This document shows positions 7,772 through 16,457 of a stretch of DNA of 64,000 bases, piece by piece (the stretch's first letter is position 1; every line of letters starts with the position of its first letter). Location: NCBI GenBank assembly GCA_036562385.1, contig DATCKG010000107.1, forward strand, positions 1 through 64,000. Reading direction: 5' to 3'. The DNA comes from DATCKG01 sp036562385. Its GTDB lineage: Bacteria; Bacillota; Sulfobacillia; Symbiobacteriales; Symbiobacteriaceae. Both the position numbers and the translations under genes were made by a program. The notes beneath the pieces are model-generated. The model was given only the letters and a program-made list of their open reading frames with translations. It was not told where the DNA came from and made no database searches.

Positions 7772-8755
7772 TTACCCGACCTGAACGGCGGCGGAGAGGC
7801 CTTCCGGCCAGATCAGGTAGACCACGCCGCCCCGCTCAAGCCAGGCCCTCCGGAACAGATCGCGGCGGTAGATCAGCCGAACCCGCTCATCGGGGGCTGC
7901 CGCGGGGTCATTTACGATGACATCGCCCCGAGTTGTGAAGCCCCGGACAACCAGAAGGTGACCGCTGGTGAAGTCAATGGGGGCGTTGGGAAGCCAGGTG
8001 CGCTGATAGGCCACCGAGGCGATGACGGGTATGCCCACGGCGATGCGCCGCTCCAGATCAGCGAGGGAGCGGAACCGATCCACGTAGGCCACAAAGCCCC
8101 GTGTGGCGGCGTACGCCACATTGAAGGCCCAGTTGCCGTGCCCCTGGTAGATCGAATCGTAGACACCCGGGGCCACCTGCTGCGGGATGGACTCGTGCCG
8201 GCCCCAATAGGCCATCACCATGGCAAGGGAGGTGGGGCTGCACCAAGCCCGCCCGCCTTCCAGGTACAGCATCTGGGAGCGGCAGGGCACCGGCAGGTCC
8301 ACACCCCATGCCTCCCGGCAAGGCTCTTCCTCACAGATCGTTCCGGCCCGGGCGGTGGCCAGAAAGACGCGTTTCACCGCGGCTTGCTGCAGCCGAATCC
8401 GCATTTGCCACCGGTCTGCGGGCCTTTCCAGCCGGAGGGTGTCGGTATCCATCCGCCCCACTCCCGGCACGACCTGCTCCGGTAGGCTACAGCGCTCGGG
8501 CCCTTCTGACCACCGGCCATAGCTGAACCAGGGTCCCCACTCGTCACCGACTGCGGTCCGAACCTGCACTTCGATGAGCTTCCCCCGGCCGTTCCAGGAT
8601 GCCACCGCCCAGTCGAAGGGCTCGGTGGCGGGAAAAACCGGGCTGATCCACTCCCCCGAATCGGCTCCTTTCACCAAGCAAAGCCCGCCCTGGTTATCCG
8701 GGCAGGTGTTGAGATGTTGCCCGGAACGGAAGTCTGAAATGCTGCTGATCCCCAC
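7772..8755 (-). CDS. C39-like cysteine peptidase domain protein
   Basis: The 327-residue protein has a C-terminal papain-fold domain of the Peptidase_C39-like family. The catalytic Cys is Cys172 in GGRAWCSPTSLAMVMAYWG, the His is His266 in TSGHLLVVRGF and the Asn/Asp pair is 282-283 in VIVNDPAA. The first 150 residues look like a beta-rich region that contains several Cys and Trp residues and no clear signal peptide. Stand-alone C39-like proteins are distinct from bacteriocin-exporter leader peptidases and their substrates are mostly unknown. There is no adjacent ABC exporter. The start is GTG 8755 with AGGAGG eight bases upstream. It is transcribed in the same direction as the GNAT gene upstream, about 90 bases away. 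Confidence 0.85.
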   Translation of the reverse strand: MGISSISDFRSGQHLNTCPDNQGGLCLVKGADSGEWISPVFPATEPFDWAVASWNGRGKLIEVQVRTAVGDEWGPWFSYGRWSEGPERCSLPEQVVPGVGRMDTDTLRLERPADRWQMRIRLQQAAVKRVFLATARAGTICEEEPCREAWGVDLPVPCRSQMLYLEGGRAWCSPTSLAMVMAYWGRHESIPQQVAPGVYDSIYQGHGNWAFNVAYAATRGFVAYVDRFRSLADLERRIAVGIPVIASVAYQRTWLPNAPIDFTSGHLLVVRGFTTRGDVIVNDPAAAPDERVRLIYRRDLFRRAWLERGGVVYLIWPEGLSAAVQVG

Positions 8756-8846
8756 GTTGCGCGCCTCCTGCAGCGACTTGGCAGTCGGAATACCCTGACA
8801 GGTGTTACATTCGTGCTCGTGGGGACAGAATCCTTGCGCCGGGACG

Positions 8847-9314
8847 CTACCGGAGGACCTTGGCCATCATCACTCCCCAGGGCTGAAAGCCGTGCCTGAC
8901 AGACGCGGCCAGTCCGTTCTGATTGTGGGTGTGAACCCAGTTGGTGATCGTCCGAATGCCGATTTGCCTGAGGTACGCTTCGGCCAGCAGGTGCATCTGT
9001 TTGGCGATTCCGTGCCGGCGGTAGGCCGGTTCCACATAGATGTCGGCCATGTAGCCCTGGGGTTCGCCGGTCTTGTCGTTGGCCTGGATCGCGACCAGCA
9101 GATATCCCACGGGGCGCCCGTCTTCCTCCGCCACCACTGCGGTGCCCATCGGGGAACTGAGGACCGCCAGGACGTTCATTTGGGCGGCCTGGGCCACCCT
9201 TTCCAAGGTGGTATGCTGGCGGTCATCCTCGGGGGTGATATTCCAGGCGGTCACCGCGGCCATCCGCAACAGGTGCGGCAGGTCCCACGGCTGCCAGAAG
9301 CGGATGAGAGCCAA
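8847..9314 (-). CDS. GNAT-family N-acetyltransferase
   Basis: The 155-residue single-domain protein has the acetyl-CoA pyrophosphate-binding motif in VEPAYRRHGIAKQM, preceded by the beta-4 strand YMADIYVE. NQNGLAASVRHGFQ corresponds to the C-terminal motif B region. Such enzymes transfer an acetyl group to an amine; the substrate cannot be inferred. The start is TTG 9314 with a GGGGGGATC stretch upstream. It diverges from the gene at 9428, which is clearly a paralogue: both carry V-P-A-RR-G-A followed by a similar HNQ motif and a Gly-Phe/Tyr C-terminal strand. The pair may come from an inverted duplication. Confidence 0.88.
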   Translation of the reverse strand: MALIRFWQPWDLPHLLRMAAVTAWNITPEDDRQHTTLERVAQAAQMNVLAVLSSPMGTAVVAEEDGRPVGYLLVAIQANDKTGEPQGYMADIYVEPAYRRHGIAKQMHLLAEAYLRQIGIRTITNWVHTHNQNGLAASVRHGFQPWGVMMAKVLR

Positions 9315-9427
9315 GCCAGATCCCCCCTTCTTTCCTGCTCACCAACCTACGCGGCCGCCAGGTGCCTGGTACCAGGAGTCGGGCGGGATCATACGATGGC
9401 AGCACCCGGGGGGAGGAGGGGGAGCTG

Positions 9428-9889
9428 TTGTACACGGTCCGTCGCATGCTCATGGCCGACTTGTTCTGGCTGGAACGGGCTGCGGTGCAGGCCGCCTGGG
9501 AGACCCTTTCGGATCAGGAAAGGCTGACGCCGCCTTGGGTGGTGGGGCAGTTGGCCGTAAGCCACTTGCGGAGCCTGCTGATGCAGCCATCCACCCTGGT
9601 GTTGGTAGCTCAGCTGGGGGCCTGGCCCGTGGGTTTTCTGGTGGGGGCCGTTGTCCCCGACGGTTCCACAGGGGAACTGAACGGCCTGCTGATTAACCTG
9701 TGGGTCGCACCGGCCCATCGGCGCCGTGGCGTGGCCCGGCTCTTGCGTGAGACCGCCGAAGCGCTCTTTCGCCAGATGGGCGTTCGGAAGGCAAAACTGT
9801 GGACCGGTTTACATAACCAGGCGGCGGTGAAGCTTGCCCAGCAGGCCGGCTACAAGCCGGAGGGATTGATCGGCATGAAATCGCTGTGA
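9428..9889 (+). CDS. GNAT-family N-acetyltransferase (paralogue of the divergent gene)
   Basis: I choose TTG 9428 as start, directly behind GGGAGGAGGGGGAG, rather than the ATG at 9362 of the longer frame. That gives 153 residues. The acetyl-CoA loop is VAPAHRRRGVARLLRE, followed by LHNQAAVKLAQQAGYKPEG. Strand NGLLINLWV is the usual beta-4. Compared with the gene at 8847-9314 it shares the order and spacing of all these blocks, so the two are paralogues in divergent orientation with a 113-base gap between starts. The substrate is unknown. A hairpin terminator begins one base after the stop. Confidence 0.87.
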   Translation: MYTVRRMLMADLFWLERAAVQAAWETLSDQERLTPPWVVGQLAVSHLRSLLMQPSTLVLVAQLGAWPVGFLVGAVVPDGSTGELNGLLINLWVAPAHRRRGVARLLRETAEALFRQMGVRKAKLWTGLHNQAAVKLAQQAGYKPEGLIGMKSL

Positions 9890-9890
9890 A

Positions 9891-9918
9891 GGGGGCGGCG
9901 TCCGGTTGTGCCGCCCCC
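9891..9918 (+). terminator. Hairpin terminator of the GNAT gene
   Basis: GGGGGCGGC (9891-9899) pairs perfectly with GCCGCCCCC (9910-9918) across a ten-base loop, immediately after the stop at 9889. It also separates the GNAT gene from the repeat cluster. The T-run is weak (GTCCCTTG). Confidence 0.7.
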
Positions 9919-9939
9919 GTCCCTTGTGTGCCCTCATGC

Positions 9940-9966
9940 ACCTGTCTTGTGCGGTTACATAAGCTA
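9940..9966 (+). promoter_or_regulatory. Candidate SigK-type promoter of the tandem repeat-protein cluster
   Basis: AC at 9940-9941, 16 bases, then CATAAGCTA at 9958-9966. This matches AC-N16/17-CATAnnnTA of the late mother-cell sigma factor and is nearly identical to the site at 6520-6546. Predicted +1 is near 9973, about 60 bases before the GTG at 10034. Confidence 0.5.
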
Positions 9967-10033
9967 GAAGTGGAGACGTACCACCCTGATGTGGTGCGGA
10001 TCGCCCTGTACAGACCGAGAGGAGGTCCCTTTC

Positions 10034-10480
10034 GTGAGCAAGCGTTCTCGGGTTGTGACCTCGACCGCGTGCCCGGCCACGGTCACCTCGCCGGTTACGG
10101 TTACTTGCCCGTCGCACAAGCCCCATCATACCGTTACCGTTACACCTACTGCTACGAGCCCGACCATCACGTCCGATCTGAGCTCGCTGGGCAAACATGG
10201 TTTCGACTTCAAGGGCTTCTCTAACCCCACCCAGAAGCTGTTCAAGAACCCGGTGGCCCAGTTGGGTGCGCTGAGCCCCTTTGCGGCCCTGGCCGCGTCC
10301 AATCCGGTGGCGGCCCTGGCGGCCCTGAGCCCGTCTCTGAACATCTTCAATCCGGCGGTGAACCCGAACGCCGCCCTGTTGGCCTTCAACCCGGCATCGG
10401 CCAATATTTTGGCCCTGAGCGCCAAGGCCGGTAAGGCGACCCTGCCCTTCGGCAAGTTCGGGAAGCCGTTCTTCATCTAA
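10034..10480 (+). CDS. Tandem-paralogue protein 1: Thr/Val/Pro-rich head plus 40-residue Ala/Leu/Asn/Pro unit
   Basis: The start is GTG 10034 behind GAGAGGAGG, giving 148 residues. Residues 1-60 are rich in Thr, Val, Pro and contain several Cys and His (TVTSPVTVTCPSHKPHH). Then comes a 40-residue unit (residues 82-121) with PVAALAALSPSLNIFNPAV and NPNAALLAFNPA, which recurs in the next two genes. The tail ends ATLPFGKFGKPFFI; gene 2 ends in a similar LPFGFFI. There is no signal peptide, membrane helix or enzyme motif. The regular spacing of NP turns and Ala/Leu runs suggests an amyloid-like, solenoid or coat-forming structural protein. I do not recognise the family. The SigK-like promoter upstream hints at sporulation. 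Confidence 0.75.
   Translation: MSKRSRVVTSTACPATVTSPVTVTCPSHKPHHTVTVTPTATSPTITSDLSSLGKHGFDFKGFSNPTQKLFKNPVAQLGALSPFAALAASNPVAALAALSPSLNIFNPAVNPNAALLAFNPASANILALSAKAGKATLPFGKFGKPFFI
10277..10396 (+). repeat. 40-codon unit, copy 1
   Basis: A 120-base coding unit that recurs in frame at 10602-10721 and 10920-11039. Copies 1 and 2 are very similar even at the DNA level; for example both contain AATCCGGTGGCGGCCCTGGC. That points to recent duplication or gene conversion. Confidence 0.85.
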
Positions 10481-10532
10481 CTGACGGCGGCGTTTACGGG
10501 TGAGGGCCCCGATCTTCCCGGGAGGTGAAACC

Positions 10533-10790
10533 TTGCCTTTCGGCTTCAATACGCCGGCCAGCCTGTTTTTCAAGCCGGCGGCGCAGCTGGCCGCACTGGA
10601 TCCTTTCGCCTCCCTGGCCGCATCCAATCCGGTGGCGGCCCTGGCGGCCCTGAGTCCGTCCCTGAACATCTTCAACCCGGCGGTCAACCCGAACGCTGCC
10701 CTGCTGGCCTTCAACCCGGCAGCGGCTCCTTCCCTCGCCCTGTCCAGCAAGGCCGGGTCGGCGACGCTTCCGTTCGGGTTCTTCATCTAG
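10533..10790 (+). CDS. Tandem-paralogue protein 2: 40-residue Ala/Leu/Asn/Pro unit
   Basis: An 85-residue protein from TTG 10533, chosen because GGGAGGTGA lies just upstream; the open frame runs back to 10500 without a better site. It begins LPFGFNTPASLFF and then repeats the 40-residue unit (residues 24-63: PFASLAASNP, PVAALAALSP, FNPAVNPNAALLAFNPA). It ends SATLPFGFFI, so the LPFG motif occurs at both ends. It lacks the Thr/Val/Pro-rich head of gene 1. The DNA of its unit closely matches gene 1, implying recent duplication. No known domain is recognised; a structural role is inferred. It lies 52 bases after gene 1 and is followed by a strong hairpin. Confidence 0.75.
   Translation: MPFGFNTPASLFFKPAAQLAALDPFASLAASNPVAALAALSPSLNIFNPAVNPNAALLAFNPAAAPSLALSSKAGSATLPFGFFI
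10602..10721 (+). repeat. 40-codon unit, copy 2
   Basis: The second in-frame 120-base unit, exactly the same length as copy 1 and near-identical to it over most of its length; differences are mainly at third codon positions. Confidence 0.85.
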
Positions 10791-10791
10791 G

Positions 10792-10820
10792 ATGCAAGGG
10801 GGGCGCCGCCCCCCTTGCAT
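10792..10820 (+). terminator. Perfect hairpin between tandem genes 2 and 3
   Basis: ATGCAAGGGGGG (10792-10803) and CCCCCCTTGCAT (10809-10820) form a 12-base perfect stem with a five-base loop just after the gene 2 stop. No T-run follows, and the ribosome binding site of gene 3 starts four bases later. It may be a partial terminator or an mRNA-stabilising element. Confidence 0.6.
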
Positions 10821-10838
10821 TGTGGGAGGTGCTCGCCC

Positions 10839-11135
10839 TTGAACGGTGACCGGGACCACCTGCAGAACACGGTTCACCAGATCTTTCAGGATCCGGTGGT
10901 CCAACTGGCGGCCCTCTGCCCTCTCTGTGCCCTGGCAGCGCTCTCTCCGGTGGCGGCCCTGGCTGCGGTTTCTCCCGTGCTGCAGCTATTCAATCCGGCT
11001 GTCAATCCGCGGGCCGCACTGATCGCTTTTGCGTCCAGCAACCCGCGGGCCACGATTAGCTTCTTGGTGGGGGTGCGGGTGGGGATGCGGCTGTCGGAAC
11101 TGCAGTGGCGGCACCACGCCAATGTCTCCATGTAG
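10839..11135 (+). CDS. Tandem-paralogue protein 3: divergent 40-residue unit with Cys pair
   Basis: A 98-residue protein from TTG 10839, behind GGGAGGTG. After a charged head (NGDRDHLQNTVHQIFQDP) it carries the 40-residue unit (residues 28-67) as LCPLCALAALSP, PVAALAAVSP and FNPAVNPRAALIAF. It is more diverged than copies 1 and 2 and has a CPLC pair at its start. The C-terminus differs (SFLVGVRVGMRLSELQWRHH) and lacks the LPFG/FFI motif. Family unknown. The location directly after gene 2 and the shared core make the three a single cluster. Confidence 0.72.
   Translation: MNGDRDHLQNTVHQIFQDPVVQLAALCPLCALAALSPVAALAAVSPVLQLFNPAVNPRAALIAFASSNPRATISFLVGVRVGMRLSELQWRHHANVSM
10920..11039 (+). repeat. 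40-codon unit, copy 3 (diverged)
   Basis: The third in-frame copy of the unit, same length, with PVAALAA and FNPAVNP kept but other positions changed. Confidence 0.75.
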
Positions 11136-11223
11136 AGACAGGAGTGAACTGCCATAGGCAGGAAAATCTTCGGAAATGACGTATAAGTGTGTATTGCCAC
11201 CAGTGCGGCAAGGGGGGCATGAG

Positions 11224-12828
<1,605 letters not shown>

Positions 12829-12840
12829 GGGGTAGGACGT

Positions 12841-13239
12841 ATGCAGCGTAGGGTGAGGGTTCTGGTCGCCAAACTCGGGCTTGATGCCCACGACCGCGGC
12901 GCCAAGGTGGTGGCGCGGGCCTACCGTGACGCTGGTTTTGAGGTCATCTACACTGGCCTGTACCAGCGACCGGAACAGGTGGCGGCGGCGGCCATTCAGG
13001 AGGACGTGGATGTGGTGGCCATCTCCTCTCTGGCTGGCGCGCACCTCACCCTGATTCCGGAGCTGACCCGGCTCTTGAAAGAGCAGGGTGCGGATGACAT
13101 GCTGGTGCTGGCAGGGGGGGTTATCCCCCAGGAGGACGTTCCGGCGCTGAAGGAAGCCGGAGTGGCTGCAGTGTTCGGCCCTGGGTCGGACCTGGACGAG
13201 ATCATACGGTTCACTCGCGAGAACGTGCAGCGAACATGA
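12841..13239 (+). CDS. B12-binding small subunit of the acyl-CoA mutase
   Basis: A 132-residue Rossmann-like cobalamin-binding domain. The base-off ligand motif DxHxxG is seen as LGLDAHDRGAKV (His ligand), followed by the usual SSLAGAHL (Ser-Leu loop) and LAGGVIP (GG loop). It carries adenosylcobalamin for the large subunit encoded 12 bases upstream. Stand-alone small subunits are typical of isobutyryl- and 2-hydroxyisobutyryl-CoA mutases and of archaeal-type methylmalonyl-CoA mutases. Its stop overlaps the ATG of the MeaB gene by four bases (ATGA), so expression is probably coupled. GGGGG precedes the start. Confidence 0.95.
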   Translation: MQRRVRVLVAKLGLDAHDRGAKVVARAYRDAGFEVIYTGLYQRPEQVAAAAIQEDVDVVAISSLAGAHLTLIPELTRLLKEQGADDMLVLAGGVIPQEDVPALKEAGVAAVFGPGSDLDEIIRFTRENVQRT

Positions 13240-14390
13240 TAACCAAGAGGTGTCAGGAATTGGACGTAACGACGCTTTTGGAACGATTTAAGGCAGGTGA
13301 CCGGCGGGCGCTGGCCCGGGCAATTACCTGGGTAGAAAACGGGGCGCCGGAGGCCGGCGAACTGCTGCGGGCTACCTTCCCCGATACAGGCAAGGCACAT
13401 GTCATCGGCATTACCGGGCCGCCCGGGGCCGGCAAGTCGACGCTGGTGGACAAGCTGGCCGTCCACCTGCGGCAGCGGGGAAAGTCGGTCGCCATCGTGG
13501 CGGTGGATCCTTCCAGCCCCTTCTCGGGTGGCGCGATTCTCGGCGACCGAATCCGCATGCAGCGGAGCGTCGGCGACCAGGGGATCTTCATGCGGTCTTT
13601 GGCCTCCCGGGGCCATTTGGGCGGTCTCTCCGTGGCCACGGCCGACGTGGTGGGGCTGCTGGATGCCTTCGGCTTTGACACGATCATCGTGGAGACCGTG
13701 GGCGCCGGCCAGTCGGAAGTGGAGATCATGGAGCTGGCCCACACGACCTGCGTCGTGATGATTCCCGGGATGGGCGACGATATTCAGGCCATCAAGGCCG
13801 GCATTTTGGAGATTGGCGACGTCTTCGCCATCAATAAGGCCGACCGGGAGGGGGCTGACCGCGCCGTTTCCGAGATTGAGGCGATGCTGGACCTGGGTCA
13901 TATGGGTGCCCCCGGCATCAACCGGTGGGACGAGAATCCCACCGCGAGTGCCGACGCCCTGAAGCGGCTGGACCGCACCGGCCACCACAGCCCGGAGGAG
14001 ACGGCCGGGGTTCAGGCTCAGTTCAGCGCGGCGGTGCAGAACGTCGCCGAACGGCACGGACTGCCCCTGCCGGGGCATGTCACCTGGCGGCCGCCGGTGG
14101 TGAAGACCATCGCCAAGGATGATCAGGGCGTGGACAGCCTGGTGGACTGGATACTGCAGCACCTGGCCTTCCTGCAGGAGACGGGGCGCTGGGAGCGGAT
14201 GCTGGAGCGCAACGCCGCCAACAAGCTGCGGGAATTGGTCGGGATGAAGGCTGCTCGCCGGGTGTTGGATCAGGCGGCAGCCTCCGGGCTGTTGGAGCAG
14301 TTGACGGCGTCCGTCATCAACAGGCAGACGGATCCCTACACCGCTGCGGAAAAGATCCTGTCCCAGGTCTGCTGCCATGGCTCCAACTGA
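13236..14390 (+). CDS. meaB: MeaB/ArgK-type G-protein chaperone of the B12 mutase
   Basis: A 384-residue SIMIBI-class GTPase that loads and protects the cobalamin cofactor of the mutase. The P-loop is GPPGAGKST (61-69), with VDPSSPFSGGAILGDRIRM, VETVGAGQSEVE and the NKAD guanine-specificity motif. Between NKAD and the conserved RPPVVKT there are about 80 residues, roughly 35 more than I recall in well-known MeaB proteins; the extra part includes RWDENPTASADALKRLDRTG. The annotated ATG overlaps the previous gene by four bases but has no clear ribosome binding site; TTG 13260, preceded by AGAGGT, is a credible alternative start. Its location confirms that the mutase system is complete. Confidence 0.95.
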   Translation: MITKRCQELDVTTLLERFKAGDRRALARAITWVENGAPEAGELLRATFPDTGKAHVIGITGPPGAGKSTLVDKLAVHLRQRGKSVAIVAVDPSSPFSGGAILGDRIRMQRSVGDQGIFMRSLASRGHLGGLSVATADVVGLLDAFGFDTIIVETVGAGQSEVEIMELAHTTCVVMIPGMGDDIQAIKAGILEIGDVFAINKADREGADRAVSEIEAMLDLGHMGAPGINRWDENPTASADALKRLDRTGHHSPEETAGVQAQFSAAVQNVAERHGLPLPGHVTWRPPVVKTIAKDDQGVDSLVDWILQHLAFLQETGRWERMLERNAANKLRELVGMKAARRVLDQAAASGLLEQLTASVINRQTDPYTAAEKILSQVCCHGSN

Positions 14391-14402
14391 GGAGGTTGGT
14401 GG

Positions 14403-15548
14403 ATGGACTTTGCTCCCACGGAACAGCAGCGCATGCTCCGGGCGGCGATCCGCGAGCTTTGTGAGCGGGAGATCGCCCCGCGTTCGGCGGAATACAACCG
14501 GCGGCATGAATTTCCGTGGCACAACATCAGGCTGTTGGGGCAGCAAGGTTTCCTGAACATGCAGATCCCGGAGCCCTACGGTGGCGGGGCCGACTGGGTC
14601 AGCTACGCCATGGTGGTGGAAGAACTGGCCCGCGCGTGTGCCGCCACCGCGGTGATCTTCGAGGTCCACTGCTCTCTCCATTCGGAAGCGATTTACCGCT
14701 ACGGCAGCGAGGAACAAAAAGCGCGCTATCTGCCCTTGCTGACCCGTGGGCAGATGGTGGGGGCGTATGCCCTCACGGAACCGGGGGCCGGATCGGATGC
14801 CGCGGCCATCCGCACCACTGCGGTGCGGGACGGAGACTCCTATGTGCTGAACGGGGAGAAGACGTTTATTACCAGCGGCGGGCAGGCCGGGCTGTACGTG
14901 GTCTTTGCCCGGACAGACCCGGATCCTGCTTCCCGCCACAGGGGCGTCAGCGCCTTCCTGGTGGAGGCCGGCACTCCCGGGCTGATCGTGGGGAAGCCGG
15001 TGGAGAAAATGGGCCTGCATGCGGCCCCGACCACTCCCCTGTATTTTCAGGACTGCCGGATTCCCGCCAGCCAGCTTCTGGGCCGGGAGGGCGATGGATT
15101 CCGGATGGCCATGGAATTGCTGGATCGGGGGCGGGTGGGGATCGCCGCGCAGGCGGTGGGAATCGCTCAGGCTGCCCTGGAGGACGCCATCGCCTACGCG
15201 CGACTGCGCACCGCCTTTGGCAAGCCCATCGGCGAGCATCAGGCCATCGGGTTCAAACTGGCGGATATGGCCACGGAGCTGGAAGCAGCTCGGCTGCTCC
15301 TCTACCGCGCGGCCCATCTGCTGGGCACCGGCGCCCGAGCCACACGGGAGGTGGCGATGGCCAAGCTGTTCGCCTCGGAGGTGGCCATGCGGGTCACCCT
15401 GGAGGCGGTGCAGATCCACGGCGGGTACGGTTACACCCAGGACTTCCGCGTCGAACGGCTGATGCGGGAGGCGAAGATTACCCAGATTTACGAAGGTACC
15501 AGCGAGATCCAGCGGCTGATCATCGCCCGTTCGTTGCTGCGGGAGTAA
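14403..15548 (+). CDS. Acyl-CoA dehydrogenase (short-chain type)
   Basis: A 381-residue FAD-dependent enzyme that introduces an alpha-beta double bond into acyl-CoA. The family motifs AYALTEPGAGSDAAAIRTTA and LNGEKTFITSGGQA are present, and the catalytic base lies in QIYEGTSEIQ (Glu364), the position used by butyryl- and short-chain acyl-CoA dehydrogenases. GGYGYTQDFRVERLMREAKI is also typical. The gene starts 12 bases after meaB, with GGAGG upstream, so it belongs to the mutase operon. With a predicted isobutyryl/butyryl-CoA mutase, butyryl- or isobutyryl-CoA is the likely substrate, linking valine or branched-chain acyl-CoA breakdown to beta-oxidation. This is inference from context. Confidence 0.93.
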   Translation: MDFAPTEQQRMLRAAIRELCEREIAPRSAEYNRRHEFPWHNIRLLGQQGFLNMQIPEPYGGGADWVSYAMVVEELARACAATAVIFEVHCSLHSEAIYRYGSEEQKARYLPLLTRGQMVGAYALTEPGAGSDAAAIRTTAVRDGDSYVLNGEKTFITSGGQAGLYVVFARTDPDPASRHRGVSAFLVEAGTPGLIVGKPVEKMGLHAAPTTPLYFQDCRIPASQLLGREGDGFRMAMELLDRGRVGIAAQAVGIAQAALEDAIAYARLRTAFGKPIGEHQAIGFKLADMATELEAARLLLYRAAHLLGTGARATREVAMAKLFASEVAMRVTLEAVQIHGGYGYTQDFRVERLMREAKITQIYEGTSEIQRLIIARSLLRE

Positions 15549-15580
15549 AGGCTGGGCCGCGTGGGACAAGGGGGAGTCAG

Positions 15581-16282
15581 ATGGTGCTCAGAATCGGCCA
15601 CCGGGGCGCCTCTGGAACCCATCCGGAAAACACCCTGGTGGCCTTCCGCCAGGCGGTGGCTTTGGGCGCCGACGGGATCGAGTGCGACGTGCAGCGGACC
15701 CGTGACGGCCACCTGGTGGTGATCCACGATCCAACCCTGGACCGGACCACCACCCTGACCGGGCTGGTCAAGGACCGGACCCTGGCAGAGTTGCGGCAGG
15801 CCGATGCCGGTCGCTGGAAAGGGCCCCAGTTTGCCGGAGAGCGGGTGCCGCTCCTCCGGGAGGTGCTCCGGGAGATGCCCGGCCACCTGAAGCTCTTCTT
15901 GGAGCTGAAGGCCGGCTCGCTGCATTACCCGGGCATCGAGGAGGACCTCCTCAGGCTCCTGCAGGAAGAGGACGCCCTGGACCGGGTACAGGTCTCCTCC
16001 TTTGACCACCACGCCCTTCTCCGGCTCCACCAGATGGCGCCTCAGCTCCCTCTGGGCATGCTGTATGTCTGCAATCTCCTGGATCCTGTGGGCATGGCCC
16101 GGGCAGTAGGGGCCACCGCCCTGCACCCCCGTTTTGAATGGGTTACACCGGAACTGGTGCAAGAGGCCCATGCCGCCGGCATGCAGGTGTATACCTGGAC
16201 TGTCAACGACCCTGCGTGGATTGCACAGATGAAGCGGTGCGGGGTGGACGGGATCATGTCGGACTTCCCGGACCGCATCTGA
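15581..16282 (+). CDS. Glycerophosphodiester phosphodiesterase (GDPD family)
   Basis: A 233-residue TIM-barrel enzyme that hydrolyses glycerophosphodiesters to glycerol-3-phosphate and an alcohol. Conserved features are IGHRGASGTHPENT (His7), GIECDVQRTRDGHLVVIHD (Glu34, Asp36, His49) and LELKAG. It lacks a signal peptide and is probably cytosolic. I place the start at ATG 15581 behind AAGGGGGAG; the same frame is open for more than 1 kb upstream, but that part is antisense-like read-through of the dehydrogenase gene in another frame. It lies 32 bases after the dehydrogenase gene, so it may share the operon, although the function is not obviously related. Confidence 0.94.
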   Translation: MVLRIGHRGASGTHPENTLVAFRQAVALGADGIECDVQRTRDGHLVVIHDPTLDRTTTLTGLVKDRTLAELRQADAGRWKGPQFAGERVPLLREVLREMPGHLKLFLELKAGSLHYPGIEEDLLRLLQEEDALDRVQVSSFDHHALLRLHQMAPQLPLGMLYVCNLLDPVGMARAVGATALHPRFEWVTPELVQEAHAAGMQVYTWTVNDPAWIAQMKRCGVDGIMSDFPDRI

Positions 16283-16311
16283 CTCCCCTAGGGGACTCGG
16301 AAGGAATCGCG

Positions 16312-16342
16312 GCGCCACATCCCGAAATCTGGGATGTGGCGC
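16312..16342 (+). terminator. Terminator after the GDPD gene
   Basis: GCGCCACATCCC (16312-16323) pairs perfectly with GGGATGTGGCGC (16331-16342) across a seven-base loop, then TGTCTATT follows. It probably ends the mutase-dehydrogenase-GDPD transcript. Confidence 0.8.
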
Positions 16343-16457
16343 TGTCTATTCGTATGAGCCGGCGCGGCCAGCACGGCTGTGGTCAAACCCGGGCAGACTA
16401 ATTCCCGGGCGGCTTAGATGGTGTAAGCGTTCCAGCACCTGTCGAGGAGGCAACCCC

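Noticed and set aside
12996..15569. 857-residue minus-strand frame opposite the mutase operon
   Set aside because: Antisense to meaB and the acyl-CoA dehydrogenase; biased composition, no domain.
14516..15580. Long upstream extension of the GDPD frame
   Set aside because: Alternate-frame read-through of the acyl-CoA dehydrogenase gene; the GDPD protein begins at ATG 15581 with its own ribosome binding site.
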